In this document: one piece after another, positions 4,704 through 5,401 of the stretch | How the letters are laid out: the number at the start of each line of letters is the position of its first letter | How positions within the stretch are numbered: the stretch's first letter is position 1 | Translations under genes and position numbers: made by a program | The notes under the pieces: model-generated | Seen by the model: the letters and a program-made list of their open reading frames with translations, nothing else | Told to the model about the DNA's origin: nothing | The model's database searches: none | Origin: Caldifarciminota bacterium | GTDB lineage: Bacteria > Hydrothermota > 32-111 > QNBC01 | Length of the DNA: 5,401 bases | Assembly: GCA_023132105.1 (NCBI GenBank) | Contig: JAGLYS010000048.1 | Coordinates: 1 to 5,401, forward strand | Reading direction: 5' to 3'

Positions 4704-5401
4704 ATGTTTTTACTGGCACCTATAAGTGCTTTAACTGCATTGTTATTTGCTTTTATGTTTTATAGAAATACGATGCAGAAGCCGGAAGGTACGGATAGAA
4801 TGATTTACATTGCTCAAGCAGTGAGGAAAGGAGCTTCTGCATTTCTTTCTCAGCAATATAAAGTAGTCGCTGTTTTCTTTGTTTTAACATCACTGTTTAT
4901 AGCATTTTTATCATTCGGCTTACATGTACAATCTGCATGGACACCATTTGCATTCTTGACAGGAGGTTTCTTTTCTGCTCTTGCTGGTTTTATAGGAATG
5001 AAAACAGCAACAAACGCAAGTTCAAGAACAGCCAATGCTGCAAGAAAAAGTTTAAACTCTGCTCTTCAGGTTGCTTTTAGAAGCGGAGCGGTTATGGGGC
5101 TTACAGTTGTCGGATTGGCATTGCTTGATATTTCATTCTGGTATTTCATTCTCCACAAAGCATTACACTATGACCTTATAGTTACTACAACTACAATGCT
5201 TTCATTTGGAATGGGAGCTTCACTTATGGCTCTTTTCGCTCGAGTAGGTGGAGGAATTTTTACAAAGGCAGCAGATGTCGGAGCCGATCTTGTTGGGAAA
5301 TTAGAAGAGAATATACCGGAAGATGATCCGAGAAACGCAGCAGTTATTGCAGATAATGTAGGTGATAATGTTGGTGATGTTGCCGGTATGGGAGCTGATC
5401 T
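4704..5401 (+). CDS. hppA: Membrane-bound ion-pumping pyrophosphatase HppA (5' part)
   Basis: This integral inner-membrane enzyme hydrolyses cytosolic pyrophosphate and uses the energy to pump H+ or Na+ outward. Only the first 232 residues are present, about a third of a family usually 650-800 residues long; the frame is open to the window end. Hydrophobic segments are visible at about 3-20, 52-71, 81-98, 126-150 and 158-180. The diagnostic pyrophosphate-binding loop GGGIFTKAADVGADLVGKLE (182-201) and then DNVGDNVGDVAGMGAD (217-232) identify the family beyond doubt. The sequence stops just before the expected LFES, whose Glu helps decide ion specificity, and the Ala/Lys site governing K+ dependence lies further on, so ion and K+ type cannot be told. 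The start is clear from AGGAGG and the N-terminal membrane helix. It lies 47 bases after folC with its own promoter, so it is probably a separate transcription unit. Confidence 0.97.
   Translation, partial: MFLLAPISALTALLFAFMFYRNTMQKPEGTDRMIYIAQAVRKGASAFLSQQYKVVAVFFVLTSLFIAFLSFGLHVQSAWTPFAFLTGGFFSALAGFIGMKTATNASSRTANAARKSLNSALQVAFRSGAVMGLTVVGLALLDISFWYFILHKALHYDLIVTTTTMLSFGMGASLMALFARVGGGIFTKAADVGADLVGKLEENIPEDDPRNAAVIADNVGDNVGDVAGMGAD

Noticed and set aside
4850..5035. Minus-strand ORF opposite hppA
   Set aside because: Lies opposite membrane segments of hppA and has no independent support.

Overview
This AT-rich window carries five genes, all on the plus strand. They are pdxJ (vitamin B6 synthesis), a creatininase-family amidohydrolase, a SPOR-domain lipoprotein, folC (folate synthesis and glutamylation), and the 5' third of hppA (membrane ion-pumping pyrophosphatase), which is cut by the window end. 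The lipobox and SPOR domain suggest a diderm bacterium with peptidoglycan. Clear Shine-Dalgarno sequences and E. coli-like -35/-10 boxes argue against a typical member of the Bacteroidota. Lys/Asn/Ile-rich proteins, and a short repeat-rich spacer of a kind I associate with uncultivated FCB-group genomes, make a lineage near that group possible. This is inference; I cannot name the organism.

Layout. Bases 1 to about 296 contain no convincing gene. Their first ~110 bases are richer in G and C than the rest and contain a hairpin with a duplicated G-rich arm. A degenerate 7-bp repeat and a perfect 7-bp inverted repeat follow. A good promoter (TTGATT, 17 bp, extended -10 TGA-TATATT) ends just before pdxJ. 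From there pdxJ, the creatininase-like gene, the lipoprotein gene and folC are packed head to tail. Each junction overlaps by 4 or 8 bases (ATGA, an 8-base overlap with a TTG start, ATGA), so they almost certainly form one translationally coupled operon. A second promoter (TTGACA, 16 bp, TATACT) overlaps the 3' end of folC and should drive hppA, which has a perfect AGGAGG ribosome binding site.

How the genes fit together. PdxJ makes pyridoxine 5'-phosphate and FolC makes dihydrofolate and polyglutamylated folates. PLP and tetrahydrofolate meet in one-carbon enzymes such as serine hydroxymethyltransferase, so co-expression is reasonable. The substrate of the creatininase-like enzyme cannot be read from sequence. 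The lipoprotein is the least ordinary gene: propeller-like beta repeats appear on both sides of a SPOR domain. HppA recovers energy from pyrophosphate and is probably transcribed separately. I see no tRNA, rRNA, CRISPR array, insertion sequence or phage gene, and most of the window is ordinary housekeeping DNA.
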